A stretch of 64,000 nt of DNA from Flavihumibacter stibioxidans. Its GTDB lineage: Bacteria; Bacteroidota; Bacteroidia; Chitinophagales; Chitinophagaceae. The DNA lies in the NCBI RefSeq assembly GCF_014332695.1, contig NZ_MBUA01000001.1, forward strand, positions 1,054,001 to 1,118,000, read 5' to 3'. Both the position numbers and the translations under genes were made by a program. Below are positions 1-8,196 of the stretch, one piece after another. The notes below the pieces were generated by a model. It was not told the origin of the DNA. It ran no database searches and worked only from the letters and a program-made list of their open reading frames with translations. Numbering within the stretch: the stretch's first letter is position 1; each line of letters begins with the position of its first letter.

Positions 1-432
1 GTTATCCGCTATTCCCGGTGGGAAAAAGAATGGACCAATGAATCATTCCGGCAGAATCACCCACATATAATGATTATTGATAATATAGGAATGTTGTCCC
101 GTTTATACCATTATGCCGACATCGCTTATATAGGTGGTGGATTTGGTGGAGACGGACTGCACAATATCCTGGAAGCAGCAGTATACGGGGTACCGGTGAT
201 CCACGGGCCGAATTATGACAGGTTCCCCGAAGCAGCAGACCTGATAAATGCCGGCGGATCCTACGCGGTCAGCAATGCACTGGAATTGGAGAGCAAATTG
301 AATGACCTGTTAATGGGAGACAATGCCTATCACCTGGCCTGCCAGGCAGCAGGCAGGTTCGTTCAGGAAAGAAAAGGAGCAACAGCAAAGATCATTCATT
401 ACATGGAAGAAAACCGTCTTCTAACCAGCTGA
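1..432 (+). CDS. waaA: 3-deoxy-D-manno-octulosonic acid (Kdo) transferase, C-terminal part
   Basis: The frame is open from the first base, so the N-terminal part lies outside the window. The remaining about 143 residues match the C-terminal GT-B half of the Kdo transferase WaaA/KdtA, which adds Kdo from CMP-Kdo to lipid A precursor at the inner membrane. Visible signatures are DNIGMLSRLY, the glycine-rich AYIGGGFGGDGLHNILEAA and GVPVIHGPNYDRFPEA, which in this family contribute to the CMP-sugar site. The stop lies 34 bp inside the end of the convergent gene at 399-1148. lpxB, another lipid A gene, is about 47 kb away, so no lipid A operon is present here. The family call is firm; only the start is missing. 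Confidence 0.93.
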   Translation, partial: VIRYSRWEKEWTNESFRQNHPHIMIIDNIGMLSRLYHYADIAYIGGGFGGDGLHNILEAAVYGVPVIHGPNYDRFPEAADLINAGGSYAVSNALELESKLNDLLMGDNAYHLACQAAGRFVQERKGATAKIIHYMEENRLLTS

Positions 433-1148
433 CAAAAATGGCGGACGGTGTCTTTCGATTCATCCCATGCCAGTTTCAGCTTTAGTTCGCGTTCCATCCA
501 GAATTCCGCTTCCTGGAGGATATTGAAGGAATTGATGGTCTTGATGCTTCTTTCATACATTACCTCGTCTCCCCGGAAAAGTTCATTTACAAAAACGAAA
601 CGGTCATTAATACCAATAGCTTTCTTAAGATCCCGTACCGGTTCACGGGTTAAAACCTCAGCTAATTCTGTAGAAGACTGCTTTAGTTTATCGTTCAGTG
701 ATGCGCCGTTTTGCTGACTGATCACCTCGTTCAGTTCACGCAGGTCTTTCTGGTGAGCTAGTGTCGGAATCTCCTGCATGAGGGAATGTAACCAATCAGA
801 AGTGGCTTCAGAAGTTTGTGGCTGGTGGTTGTTGGTTGGTAATTCGTGGGCCGCAGCAGCAGCCACGGGTGCTTCCTCAGGCAGCGCCTCAGACCTTAGC
901 TCAGGCGCATGGGAGGAGGTAATATCCGGAACACGGGGTCCGGAAGGCATCACAACAGCGACCTTTGCTGATCCTGCCCGGGCGGGAGCAGCATGGGGAC
1001 TGGATTGCAATTCAGCCTGAAGCATCTGGACGGTAACCATTAATGCCTGGGAATCAGCCCCCTGATCAAATTGTTCCTGCAACTTGTTAATCAGTGCTCT
1101 AACTCTTTCCATACGATATGGTACTTTTGGGTTAGTATTGGATTTCAT
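399..1148 (-). CDS. Conserved Bacteroidota hypothetical protein, 249 aa
   Basis: No enzymatic motif or signal peptide is visible, so the protein is probably cytoplasmic. It has three parts: an N-terminal helical segment (about residues 10-50) rich in Leu and Gln; a low-complexity Ala/Pro/Glu linker (about 50-110); and a C-terminal domain with the block KKAIGINDRFVFVNELFRG and the ending LVRRRFSSM. I recall that C-terminal block from hypothetical proteins of Chitinophagaceae and Flavobacteria, but no function. It is divergent from tdk, with a 114-bp gap carrying 7-bp-period repeats, and converges on waaA with a 34-bp overlap. The linker's base composition is typical of disordered regions and does not suggest recent transfer. 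Confidence 0.8.
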   Translation of the reverse strand: MKSNTNPKVPYRMERVRALINKLQEQFDQGADSQALMVTVQMLQAELQSSPHAAPARAGSAKVAVVMPSGPRVPDITSSHAPELRSEALPEEAPVAAAAAHELPTNNHQPQTSEATSDWLHSLMQEIPTLAHQKDLRELNEVISQQNGASLNDKLKQSSTELAEVLTREPVRDLKKAIGINDRFVFVNELFRGDEVMYERSIKTINSFNILQEAEFWMERELKLKLAWDESKDTVRHFCQLVRRRFSSM

Positions 1149-1180
1149 AAAGTTATATAAAAATAAACCTATAAAGCCGT

Positions 1181-1262
1181 TTGTAGTTGGTTGTTTGTCG
1201 ATTGTGGTTCAGTTTAACGGAATCACAACAACAAGCCTCCTACTACAAACCATAAACAAACC
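1181..1262. repeat. Degenerate 7-bp-period repeats upstream of tdk
   Basis: The + strand reads TTTGTAG, TTGGTTG, TTTGTCG, ATTGTGG from 1190, and CTACTAC, AAACCAT, AAACAAA just before the tdk start. The two halves are roughly inverted (GGTTGTTTG against CAAACC-type blocks). A related ACAAACC/ACAAACA run occurs before guaA. Function unknown. Confidence 0.45.
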
Positions 1263-1832
1263 ATGTTTATCGAACCAAACCTCTCCGGCGGCCGGCGCGG
1301 ATGGATTGAAGTCATATGCGGCTCCATGTTCTCCGGAAAAACCGAAGAACTGATCCGTCGTTTAAAAAGGGCCAGGATTGCCAACCTGAAGGTCGAAATC
1401 TTCAAACCCGCCATCGACGTGCGATACGACGAACAACATATCGTGTCTCACGACGAAAACGCCATTCAGTCCACCCCTATCGACAACTCCCAGACAATCC
1501 TGCTGATGGCCAGTGATGTGGACGTTGTCGGGATTGATGAAGCCCAGTTCTTCGATGATGAGTTGCCCATGGTCTGTGACCAGCTTGCCCGCCAGGGTAT
1601 CAGGGTAATCATTGCCGGACTTGACATGGACTATCTTGGTAAACCCTTCGGACAGATGCCTTTTCTACTGGCCAAAGCAGATTATATCACCAAGTTGCAT
1701 GCCATTTGCGTAAAATGTGGAAATATTGCAAGTTTCAGCTACCGGAAAGTGGCTGCCGAATCACAGGTATTACTGGGTGAGAAGGAATCCTACGAACCCC
1801 GTTGCCGCACCTGTTATGATGAAAAAGACTAA
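1263..1832 (+). CDS. tdk: Thymidine kinase, type II
   Basis: Phosphorylates thymidine with ATP in the pyrimidine salvage pathway; cytoplasmic. The 189-residue length is normal for the bacterial type II enzyme. Walker A is GSMFSGKT at residues 20-27. DEAQFF (about residue 94) carries the Walker B-type acidic residue. The structural zinc site is visible as CVKC and CRTC in the C-terminal lasso region (about residues 150-186). The N-terminal [19 protein letters not shown] extension is common in Bacteroidota homologues. The ccmB start follows 15 bp after the stop, so the two may be cotranscribed. Identification is firm. Confidence 0.96.
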   Translation: MFIEPNLSGGRRGWIEVICGSMFSGKTEELIRRLKRARIANLKVEIFKPAIDVRYDEQHIVSHDENAIQSTPIDNSQTILLMASDVDVVGIDEAQFFDDELPMVCDQLARQGIRVIIAGLDMDYLGKPFGQMPFLLAKADYITKLHAICVKCGNIASFSYRKVAAESQVLLGEKESYEPRCRTCYDEKD

Positions 1833-1847
1833 CGCAAACCTATATTC

Positions 1848-2498
1848 TTGAAACACATCATCGCATTATTTAAAAAAGATCTGTTGCTTGAATTCAGGCA
1901 GCAGTACACATTTTATGGCATTGTTTTATATGTTGCCAGCACCATTTTCGTGCTCTACCTGGCAATGGGACAACCGGAAGACCAGGTATGGAACGGGCTT
2001 TTCTGGATGATCCAGTTATTTGTTTGTGTCAATGCCGTGGCAAAAAGTTTTCTGCAGGAAAGCCGGGGCCGACTACTCTACTTTTATTCAATTGCCGGTG
2101 CACGCGATTTTATTCTGTCCAAATTGCTGTTCAATGCACTGCTAATGGCCCTGCTCAGCCTGGTGGGCTGGATTTTATTCAGTCTTTTACTGGGCAATCC
2201 TGTGGCCAATGGACTTCGATTTATGGGAGTGGCCATTTTTGGCGGATTGGGTCTCAGTCTTGTTTTTACATTTTTGTCAGCAATTGCAGCAAGGGCGCAG
2301 CAAAATGCCGCCCTAATGGCCATCCTGGGCTTTCCGCTCATAATCCCGCAATTATTGCTGATGATGAAACTGGCCAATACGGCCTTCAGCCAGGTGATAC
2401 TGGACAGCCTTAGCCAGATTGTTTTATTGCTTGCCGGCCTCGATATACTGGTCATTGCACTGGCGATTATCCTGTTTCCGTTCCTTTGGAAAGACTAG
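1848..2498 (+). CDS. ccmB: Heme exporter membrane subunit CcmB
   Basis: Membrane component of the CcmABCD heme-handling ABC transporter for cytochrome c maturation. The 216-residue protein begins with the cytoplasmic helix KKDLLLEFRQQYTFYG, which is characteristic of CcmB, followed by about six hydrophobic segments. The chosen start is TTG, because no in-frame ATG precedes the conserved N-terminus. It follows tdk by 15 bp and precedes ccsA/ccmC. No ccmA (ATPase) gene lies beside it, so that subunit must be encoded elsewhere or be absent. Confidence 0.9.
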   Translation: MKHIIALFKKDLLLEFRQQYTFYGIVLYVASTIFVLYLAMGQPEDQVWNGLFWMIQLFVCVNAVAKSFLQESRGRLLYFYSIAGARDFILSKLLFNALLMALLSLVGWILFSLLLGNPVANGLRFMGVAIFGGLGLSLVFTFLSAIAARAQQNAALMAILGFPLIIPQLLLMMKLANTAFSQVILDSLSQIVLLLAGLDILVIALAIILFPFLWKD

Positions 2499-2503
2499 TT
2501 CTA

Positions 2504-2524
2504 TTTGATGTTTGAAGTTTGAGA
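2504..2524. repeat. Three tandem heptamers TTTGATG-TTTGAAG-TTTGAGA
   Basis: Perfect 7-bp period directly between ccmB and ccsA. The TTTG of the middle unit (2511-2514) lies 21 bp before a TAATTTTG -7 box, so the repeat may supply the -33 element of the ccsA promoter. A four-unit copy lies at 25083-25110. Confidence 0.6.
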
Positions 2525-2543
2525 TATGTTTTCCCTAATTTTG
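2511..2543 (+). promoter_or_regulatory. Bacteroidota-type promoter for ccsA
   Basis: TTTG at 2511-2514 and TAATTTTG at 2536-2543, spaced 21 bp, fit the TTTG/TAnnTTTG consensus. Transcription would begin near 2549, after the upstream ATG at 2526, which supports the ATG at 2562 as the translation start. Confidence 0.55.
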
Positions 2544-2561
2544 CCCGACTTATATAAACCT

Positions 2562-3230
2562 ATGCGCTTGTCTTGGTGGAAAATACTCTGCATCCTATTA
2601 CTCCTGGTCATTTCAATAGCCGGCTTCCTGGGAGGAGTACCCGCAAAACCCATCCTCAACGAAACCATCCGGAATCTATACTACCACGTGCCAATGTGGT
2701 TTGGCATGATGATTTTCTTTATCGTGTCGGTAGTCAACTCAGTGAAATACCTGCGTTCCGGAAAAATGAAATTTGATACCCTGGCAGTTGAATATGCCAA
2801 TACCGGGATCCTGTTTGGCATCCTGGGGCTTACCACCGGCATGATCTGGGCCAATTATACCTGGGGCAAACCCTGGAGCAATGACCCCAAACAAATTGGC
2901 GCGGCAATTGCCATTCTCATTTATTTCGCTTACCTGGTTCTACGAAATTCCATGATCGATATGGACAAACGGGCAAGGATAGGCGCTGTTTATAACATTT
3001 TTGCTTTTGCCATGTTGTTTCCTACCATCTGGATCATACCCAGGCTGGTTGAAAGCCTCCACCCTGGTGGAATGGGTAATCCTGCGCTCAATACGAATGA
3101 TATCGACAGCAGGATGCGGATGCTCTTCTGGCCGGTTGCGGTTCCTGCCTGGACCTTGCTGGGGGTATGGATCACCACCCTTCGCGTTCGCCTCAGATTA
3201 ATCGAAGAAAAAAAACTGAACCATGCGTAA
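2562..3230 (+). CDS. ccsA: Cytochrome c biogenesis protein CcsA/CcmC-like
   Basis: Heme-binding integral membrane protein that presents heme for c-type cytochrome assembly. The 222 residues form about six membrane segments. The tryptophan-rich heme-handling (WWD-type) region is reduced to WANYTWGKPWSNDP, and the conserved histidines are in YYHVPMW and SLHPGG. I chose the ATG at 2562 (MRLSWWKI), which follows a -7 box TAATTTTG at 2536-2543; an ATG at 2526 would lie upstream of that promoter. The stop overlaps the CcmD-like gene by 8 bp, so the two are translationally coupled. The cytochromes encoded at 36.7 and 50.4 kb are plausible clients. Confidence 0.92.
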   Translation: MRLSWWKILCILLLLVISIAGFLGGVPAKPILNETIRNLYYHVPMWFGMMIFFIVSVVNSVKYLRSGKMKFDTLAVEYANTGILFGILGLTTGMIWANYTWGKPWSNDPKQIGAAIAILIYFAYLVLRNSMIDMDKRARIGAVYNIFAFAMLFPTIWIIPRLVESLHPGGMGNPALNTNDIDSRMRMLFWPVAVPAWTLLGVWITTLRVRLRLIEEKKLNHA

Positions 3231-3456
3231 AATACCTGCCTTCCTTATCCTTACAATATTCCTGCTCGCAGCCGGCCCTGCGCTGATGGCACAATCGCCC
3301 ATGACCGACGAACCCGTACAGATGGCCGACACATTCAGGGCCAATGGTAAAATCTTTGTGGTTGTTGCGGTAGTTGTAACAATCCTTGGAGGCGTAATTG
3401 CCTACCTGGTGACCCTCGACAGGAAGATCAGCCGTCTTGAAAAAGAGGGGAAATAA
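3223..3456 (+). CDS. ccmD: CcmD-family small membrane protein
   Basis: This 77-residue protein has an N-terminal hydrophobic signal or membrane segment ending near LMAQ, a short periplasmic stretch, one strong membrane helix (about residues 43-65) and a charged tail LDRKISRLEKEGK. That topology and its place after CcmB and CcsA match the CcmD-like proteins of Bacteroidota, which are thought to stabilise the heme exporter complex. It overlaps ccsA by 8 bp. The call rests on context and topology more than on motifs, because CcmD has little sequence conservation. Confidence 0.75.
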   Translation: MRKIPAFLILTIFLLAAGPALMAQSPMTDEPVQMADTFRANGKIFVVVAVVVTILGGVIAYLVTLDRKISRLEKEGK

Positions 3457-3505
3457 ACCGTCGATTGCTTAAACACATATAAAACAAATTTCAAAAACAA
3501 CAATC

Positions 3506-4924
3506 ATGTCTGGACATCAAGAGTATAGCTTCTTTGGAGCTGTTGAGAAGAGCTTTGACAAGGCAGCTAAGTTCACGAATTGGGATCCGGGTATCCTGGA
3601 ACAGATCAAACAATGTAATTCCGTTTACCGTATGCATTTCCCGGTTAAAATCGGCGATCAGATCGAAGTGATCAAGGCCTACCGGGTTCAGCACTCACAC
3701 CACAAGACACCCTGTAAGGGGGGTATCCGCTTTGCCACATCCGTTAACCTCGATGAGGTAATGGCCCTGGCAGCACTGATGACCTACAAATGCGCTATCG
3801 TAAACGTTCCTTTTGGCGGCGCCAAGGGTGGTATCACTATTGATCCGAAAAAATATACCCCTTACGAACTGGAAAAGATCACCCGCCGTTATACCCACGA
3901 ACTGATCAAGAAAAACTTCATTGGTCCGGGTACCGATGTTCCCGCACCAGATTATGGTACCGGTGAAAGGGAAATGGCCTGGATTCTCGACACATATATG
4001 AGCCAGAAACCCGGTGAAGTGGATGCACTGGGTTGTGTAACCGGGAAGCCTGTTACGCAGGGAGGTGTTCGTGGCCGTAGGGAAGCAACTGGACTGGGTG
4101 TATTCTATGGTATCCGCGAGGTATGTAACATGCCTGATGTTATGCAAAGACTTGGACTTACCCCCGGAATTGAAGGAAAGACAGTAGTAGTGCAGGGATT
4201 GGGTAATGTGGGTTACCACGCAGCCAAATTTTTCCGCCAGGGTGGAGCCAAAGTAATTGCCATTGCAGAATACGAAGGCGCCATCATGAACCCGGATGGT
4301 TTGAATGAAGATGAAGTATTCCAGCACCGTAAAAAAACAGGTTCTATCCTGAATTTCCCGGGAGCAACCAATATTGCCAAATCAACTGATGCACTGGAAC
4401 TGGATTGCGAGATATTGATTCCTGCTGCCCTCGAAAACGTTATCAATGGAGAGAATGCTCCCCGCATCAAAGCGAAGATCATCGGTGAAGCAGCCAACGG
4501 TCCGCTGACTCCTGAAGCAGATGATGTATTTGCAGCCAAAGGCACATTGGTTGTTCCGGATATGTACCTGAATGCAGGTGGTGTAACGGTTTCCTATTTC
4601 GAATGGCTGAAAAACCTTAGCCATGTCCGTTATGGCCGCCTTGAAAAAAGGTTTACCGAAAACCAAAACAAGAATATCATCCAGCAGATCGAGGGACTCA
4701 CAGGCAAGAAGGTGAATGATGAAGAGAAGGTGAAAATCGAACATGGTCCTGATGAAGTGGACCTGGTATATTCCGGACTGGAAGAAACCATGATCAGCGC
4801 AACCCGCGAAATCATGGAATGCTGGAAAAATAACCCATCCATTCCCGATATGCGCACAGCTGCATATGTGGTAGCCATTAACAAGGTTGCAACCAGCTAT
4901 GCTGAATTGGGCATCTTCCCATAA
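3506..4924 (+). CDS. Glu/Leu/Phe/Val dehydrogenase family enzyme (glutamate dehydrogenase type)
   Basis: Oxidative deamination or reductive amination between an amino acid and its 2-oxo acid with NAD(P). Substrate-domain motifs include TPCKGGIRF and [14 protein letters not shown], with the catalytic lysine environment, then [18 protein letters not shown]. The Rossmann motif GLGNVG lies near residue 232. At 472 aa it is longer than the usual 410-450 residues. The extra length is a C-terminal insertion after [10 protein letters not shown] containing [16 protein letters not shown], which may alter the oligomer surface. Glutamate is the likeliest substrate, but leucine or valine cannot be excluded from sequence. 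Transcription ends at a strong hairpin at 4941-4979. Confidence 0.93.
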   Translation: MSGHQEYSFFGAVEKSFDKAAKFTNWDPGILEQIKQCNSVYRMHFPVKIGDQIEVIKAYRVQHSHHKTPCKGGIRFATSVNLDEVMALAALMTYKCAIVNVPFGGAKGGITIDPKKYTPYELEKITRRYTHELIKKNFIGPGTDVPAPDYGTGEREMAWILDTYMSQKPGEVDALGCVTGKPVTQGGVRGRREATGLGVFYGIREVCNMPDVMQRLGLTPGIEGKTVVVQGLGNVGYHAAKFFRQGGAKVIAIAEYEGAIMNPDGLNEDEVFQHRKKTGSILNFPGATNIAKSTDALELDCEILIPAALENVINGENAPRIKAKIIGEAANGPLTPEADDVFAAKGTLVVPDMYLNAGGVTVSYFEWLKNLSHVRYGRLEKRFTENQNKNIIQQIEGLTGKKVNDEEKVKIEHGPDEVDLVYSGLEETMISATREIMECWKNNPSIPDMRTAAYVVAINKVATSYAELGIFP

Positions 4925-4940
4925 GGGTATGAGGATAAAT

Positions 4941-4979
4941 AAAAAGGGGTAAGATGTTTTGAACTTCTTACCCCTTTTT
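4941..4979. terminator. Bidirectional Rho-independent terminator
   Basis: A 14-bp stem AAAAAGGGGTAAGA (4941-4954) pairs with 4966-4979, with an 11-nt loop. The A-run on one side and T-run on the other make it usable on both strands, fitting the convergent genes at 3506-4924 and 5007-5444. Confidence 0.88.
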
Positions 4980-5006
4980 ATTTCCTTCCTCCACCCGGTT
5001 CACCTC

Positions 5007-5444
5007 TCATTCCCAATCAGGTAAACCGGTCATTCTTTCAAGTTTCCCCTCCTTCCTTTCAAACACAAAAGTCCCTGTACCATTGGTTATCACCAGGTAG
5101 GTAACAGGAATGGAAATATTATATCTTAACAACTGATGCAATACATCATCATTTAAAGGAACTTCCATCGACTTGCATTCCACCATCAGCCAGGGTTGGT
5201 GATTTCTGTCGTAGACGAGGATATCAAAACGCCTGGAGAGTTCGCCAAGCTTCATTTCTTTTTCAACAGCGATCAGTGTAGAAGGATAGTTTTTTACCTG
5301 CAGCAGGTACTGCAAAAAATTCTGCCGCACCCACTCTTCCGGAGTAAGTACGATCCACCGTTTTCGGTGAATATCAAATATCTGGCGTTTGCCTTCCACT
5401 TCCCGCGAACGGAATGCATAGTCAGGGTATTGAAGCGATAACAT
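5007..5444 (-). CDS. Stand-alone type I restriction HSDR_N-like nuclease domain protein
   Basis: This 145-residue protein resembles the N-terminal nuclease domain of type I restriction subunit R (HSDR_N_2 type), common as a single-domain protein in Bacteroidota. The PD-(D/E)xK site is visible as RRFDILVYD (Asp) followed by LMVECKS (Glu-x-Lys) around residues 70-93. An N-terminal TPEEWVRQNFL segment is typical of the family. No helicase, methylase or specificity subunit is nearby, so it is not part of a restriction system here; its role is unknown. A -7 box at 5449-5456 lies only 5 bp before the ATG, suggesting a leaderless transcript. Confidence 0.85.
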   Translation of the reverse strand: MLSLQYPDYAFRSREVEGKRQIFDIHRKRWIVLTPEEWVRQNFLQYLLQVKNYPSTLIAVEKEMKLGELSRRFDILVYDRNHQPWLMVECKSMEVPLNDDVLHQLLRYNISIPVTYLVITNGTGTFVFERKEGKLERMTGLPDWE

Positions 5445-5448
5445 TTGC

Positions 5449-5456
5449 CAAAGCTA
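5449..5456 (-). promoter_or_regulatory. -7 promoter element TAGCTTTG
   Basis: Minus-strand TAGCTTTG matches TAnnTTTG exactly and ends 5 bp before the ATG of the HSDR_N-like gene. A TTTTGG block about 22 bp upstream (around 5479-5482) could be the -33 element. The predicted mRNA is leaderless or nearly so. Confidence 0.5.
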
Positions 5457-5517
5457 TGATTCGAAAATCGTATATTGCCAAAATTCACTTTTTTGTACTC
5501 AACATAATACCGCAGGG

Positions 5518-6288
5518 ATGAAAACCAAAGAAGAGATCGTACAGAACTGGCTGCCCCGTTACACCGGGCAACAACTTGAGCAGTTTGGAAAATACATCCT
5601 GCTTACAAATTTCAGCAACTATGTGGAATGGTTCGCAGAATGGAATAAGGTGGAAATTATCGGCGCGGGAAAACCAATGCAGTGTGCCACTGCAGGAGAT
5701 ATCACCATCATTAATTTTGGAATGGGTAGTCCCACTGCAGCAACCATAATGGACCTCCTGACAGCCATCGAGCCAAAGGCTGTTTTATTTCTTGGTAAAT
5801 GCGGGGGATTGAAAAAAAGAAATAAGGTGGGTGACCTGATCCTGCCAATCGCAGCGATACGGGGTGAAGGAACCTCAAATGATTACTTTCCTCCTGAAGT
5901 TCCTGCCCTGCCTGCATTTGCGCTCCAGAAAGCTGTTTCAACAACCATTCGGGACTATAGTGTTGATTACTGGACCGGTACAGTTTACACCACCAACAGG
6001 CGGGTCTGGGAGCACGATGAAGTCTTTAAGGAATATCTGCAAAAAGTAAGGGCCTACGCCATCGATATGGAAACTGCTACGATTTTTTCAGTCGGATTTT
6101 ACAATAAAATACCAACCGGCGCCCTCCTGCTGGTGAGCGATTCGCCCATGATACCCGAAGGTGTTAAAACAGAGGAGAGCGATAAAAAAGTGACCGGAGA
6201 ATTTGTTGAAAGACATATCCGTATCGGCATCGATTCACTGAAACAACTGATCAATGATGGCCATACGGTAAGGCACCTGAGGTTTTAA
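5518..6288 (+). CDS. amn: AMP nucleosidase
   Basis: Hydrolyses AMP to adenine and ribose 5-phosphate in purine salvage; cytoplasmic. At 256 residues it is the short Bacteroidota form, lacking the long N-terminal domain of the E. coli enzyme. The nucleoside phosphorylase fold shows as IINFGMGSPTAATIMDLL, LFLGKCGGLK and, near the C-terminus, AIDMETATIFSVG with the Met-Glu pair that binds the sugar, then LLVSDSPMIPEGVK. The next gene begins 2 bp after the stop, so the two are probably cotranscribed. Other nucleoside phosphorylase family members are possible, but length and motifs favour AMP nucleosidase. Confidence 0.92.
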   Translation: MKTKEEIVQNWLPRYTGQQLEQFGKYILLTNFSNYVEWFAEWNKVEIIGAGKPMQCATAGDITIINFGMGSPTAATIMDLLTAIEPKAVLFLGKCGGLKKRNKVGDLILPIAAIRGEGTSNDYFPPEVPALPAFALQKAVSTTIRDYSVDYWTGTVYTTNRRVWEHDEVFKEYLQKVRAYAIDMETATIFSVGFYNKIPTGALLLVSDSPMIPEGVKTEESDKKVTGEFVERHIRIGIDSLKQLINDGHTVRHLRF

Positions 6289-6290
6289 AT

Positions 6291-8123
6291 ATGAGGGGTG
6301 AGGACGGGGCTTGCAGGAAAAAAACCAACCAGTACAATTCATTGAGCTATCCATTATTATCAATACAGAACCTTTCTGTTGCCTTCGGATCAGGCAATAA
6401 TAAAAACCTTGCTGTAAAAAAGGTTTCTTACGATGTGAATCCCGGCGAGGTGGTGGCGGTTGTGGGTGAATCGGGGTCGGGCAAATCAGTAACCGCTTTA
6501 TCAGTTTTACAGTTGCTACCAAAGGAACAAACCAGTTATCCGGAAGGGAACCTGTTGTTCTGCCCGGATGGTTCCAGTCAAATTGACTTGCTACAGACAA
6601 ATAACGCTCAGCTTCAACATATCCGGGGCAGTGAAATAGCCATGATCTTCCAGGAGCCAATGACCTCACTCAACCCGGTCTTTACCTGCGGCAGCCAGGT
6701 GATGGAAACCATCCGGCTACACAGAAAATGTAATGCTGCCATTGCCCGTGAAGCAACCCTCGATTTATTCAATAAGGTACAGTTGCCCGACCCGGCAGGA
6801 ATGCTGAAAAAATATCCGCATGAATTAAGCGGGGGGCAAAAACAGCGGGTGATGATCGCCATGGCCATCAGTTGCAATCCTTCCTTATTGATTGCAGACG
6901 AGCCAACCACTGCATTGGATGTTACCGTACAAAAAAGTGTAGTGGAACTGCTGGCTAACCTCCAGGCACAAAGGAATATGGGCATGATCTTCATAACCCA
7001 TGACCTTGGCCTTGTGCAGGATATTGCTGATAAAGTCGTGGTAATGTATAAGGGGGAAATAGTTGAACAGAACAATACCCGGGAATTATTCAGAAACCCC
7101 GTTCACCCTTATACGAAAGCATTGCTGGCCTGCCGGCCGATCTTATATCCTAAAGGGGTGCGCCTGCCGGTGGTGAGCGACTTTTTGAAAGCTGCGGATA
7201 AAGGGGAAACTGATAAGCCTTCCCTGCAGGATTCAACCGGCTGGGCAGTTTCAGGAGCTGAAAAATCCCACGGCAGGAAAACAGTCTCTGCGAATAAATT
7301 ACCAGTTGACGGTAAAGCTACACAGCAAGGTGATACAGCCTTGCTCAGGGTGAACGACCTGAAAGTATGGTATCCCGTCCAAAAAAACCTGCTTGGAAAG
7401 GCCCGAAGCCATTTCAAGGCGGTGGATGGTATCAGTTTTGACCTCCTGGAAAGTGAAACCCTGGGTATAGTCGGTGAATCCGGCTGTGGTAAAACCACGC
7501 TGGGGAGGGCCATACTTCGCCTGGTGCCCATTACGGGGGGAAGTATTTTGTACAAAGGTGATGACCTGGCCAAACAAAACAGGGAACAAATGAACCGGCT
7601 CAGGAAGGATATCCAGCTGGTGTTCCAGGATCCTTATGGCTCCCTGAACCCAAGGATCAGTGTGGGGGAGGCAATCCGGGAGGCAATGACCGTTCATGGC
7701 CTACTGGATAACCCATCGCAGCGGAAAGAAAAGGTCATTGAACTGCTTGAAAAGGTAAATATGCAGGCCGATCATTATCACAGGCACCCACATGCGTTCA
7801 GTGGTGGGCAGAGGCAACGGATCGGTATTGCCAGGGCATTGGCCCTGAACCCGGGTTTTATCGTTTTTGATGAAAGTGTAAGTGCCCTGGACGTCAGCGT
7901 TCAGGCACAGGTGCTGAACCTGATCAATGATCTGAAGGCTGAATTTGGCTTTACGGCCCTGTTCATTTCCCATGACTTAGGTGTGGTTAAATACATCAGT
8001 GATCGCATCCTGGTCATGAACAAAGGGAAAATGGAGGAAATCGGGCCTGCGGAAGATGTGTTCCGCAATCCCCAATCGGACTATACAAAGCGGCTCCTGG
8101 ATGCAATTCCGGGGCAGATTTAG
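6291..8123 (+). CDS. Peptide/oligopeptide ABC transporter ATP-binding protein with two ATPase domains (DppD-DppF type fusion)
   Basis: The two NBDs of a peptide or nickel ABC importer are fused in 610 residues. Domain 1: Walker A GESGSGKS (59-66), LSGGQKQR signature, IADEPTTALD Walker B. Domain 2 (from about 340): GESGCGKTT, FSGGQRQR, and VFDESVSALD, where Ser replaces the usual Pro. Each domain ends with an oligopeptide-type C-terminal region (HPYTKALLA and SDYTKRLLDA). A Lys/Ser-rich linker of about 60 residues joins them. The start is uncertain: ATG 6291 is 2 bp after amn, while TTG 6342 would give MSYPLLSIQNLSV, closer to family N-termini. No permease or binding protein is encoded nearby, so the partners are elsewhere. 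Confidence 0.92.
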   Translation: MRGEDGACRKKTNQYNSLSYPLLSIQNLSVAFGSGNNKNLAVKKVSYDVNPGEVVAVVGESGSGKSVTALSVLQLLPKEQTSYPEGNLLFCPDGSSQIDLLQTNNAQLQHIRGSEIAMIFQEPMTSLNPVFTCGSQVMETIRLHRKCNAAIAREATLDLFNKVQLPDPAGMLKKYPHELSGGQKQRVMIAMAISCNPSLLIADEPTTALDVTVQKSVVELLANLQAQRNMGMIFITHDLGLVQDIADKVVVMYKGEIVEQNNTRELFRNPVHPYTKALLACRPILYPKGVRLPVVSDFLKAADKGETDKPSLQDSTGWAVSGAEKSHGRKTVSANKLPVDGKATQQGDTALLRVNDLKVWYPVQKNLLGKARSHFKAVDGISFDLLESETLGIVGESGCGKTTLGRAILRLVPITGGSILYKGDDLAKQNREQMNRLRKDIQLVFQDPYGSLNPRISVGEAIREAMTVHGLLDNPSQRKEKVIELLEKVNMQADHYHRHPHAFSGGQRQRIGIARALALNPGFIVFDESVSALDVSVQAQVLNLINDLKAEFGFTALFISHDLGVVKYISDRILVMNKGKMEEIGPAEDVFRNPQSDYTKRLLDAIPGQI

Positions 8124-8176
8124 AACGGCCTGAAGCCACCCGCAAACTTCCATCCGCGAACTTCAATCTTTTTCGT

Positions 8177-8184
8177 TACCTTTG
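8177..8184 (+). promoter_or_regulatory. -7 promoter element TACCTTTG for queA
   Basis: An exact TAnnTTTG match in the 196-bp gap before queA; no clear TTTG stands at the usual -33 distance. A start near 8190 gives a leader of about 130 nt containing four hairpins. Confidence 0.5.
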
Positions 8185-8196
8185 CGACCGTTTAAC

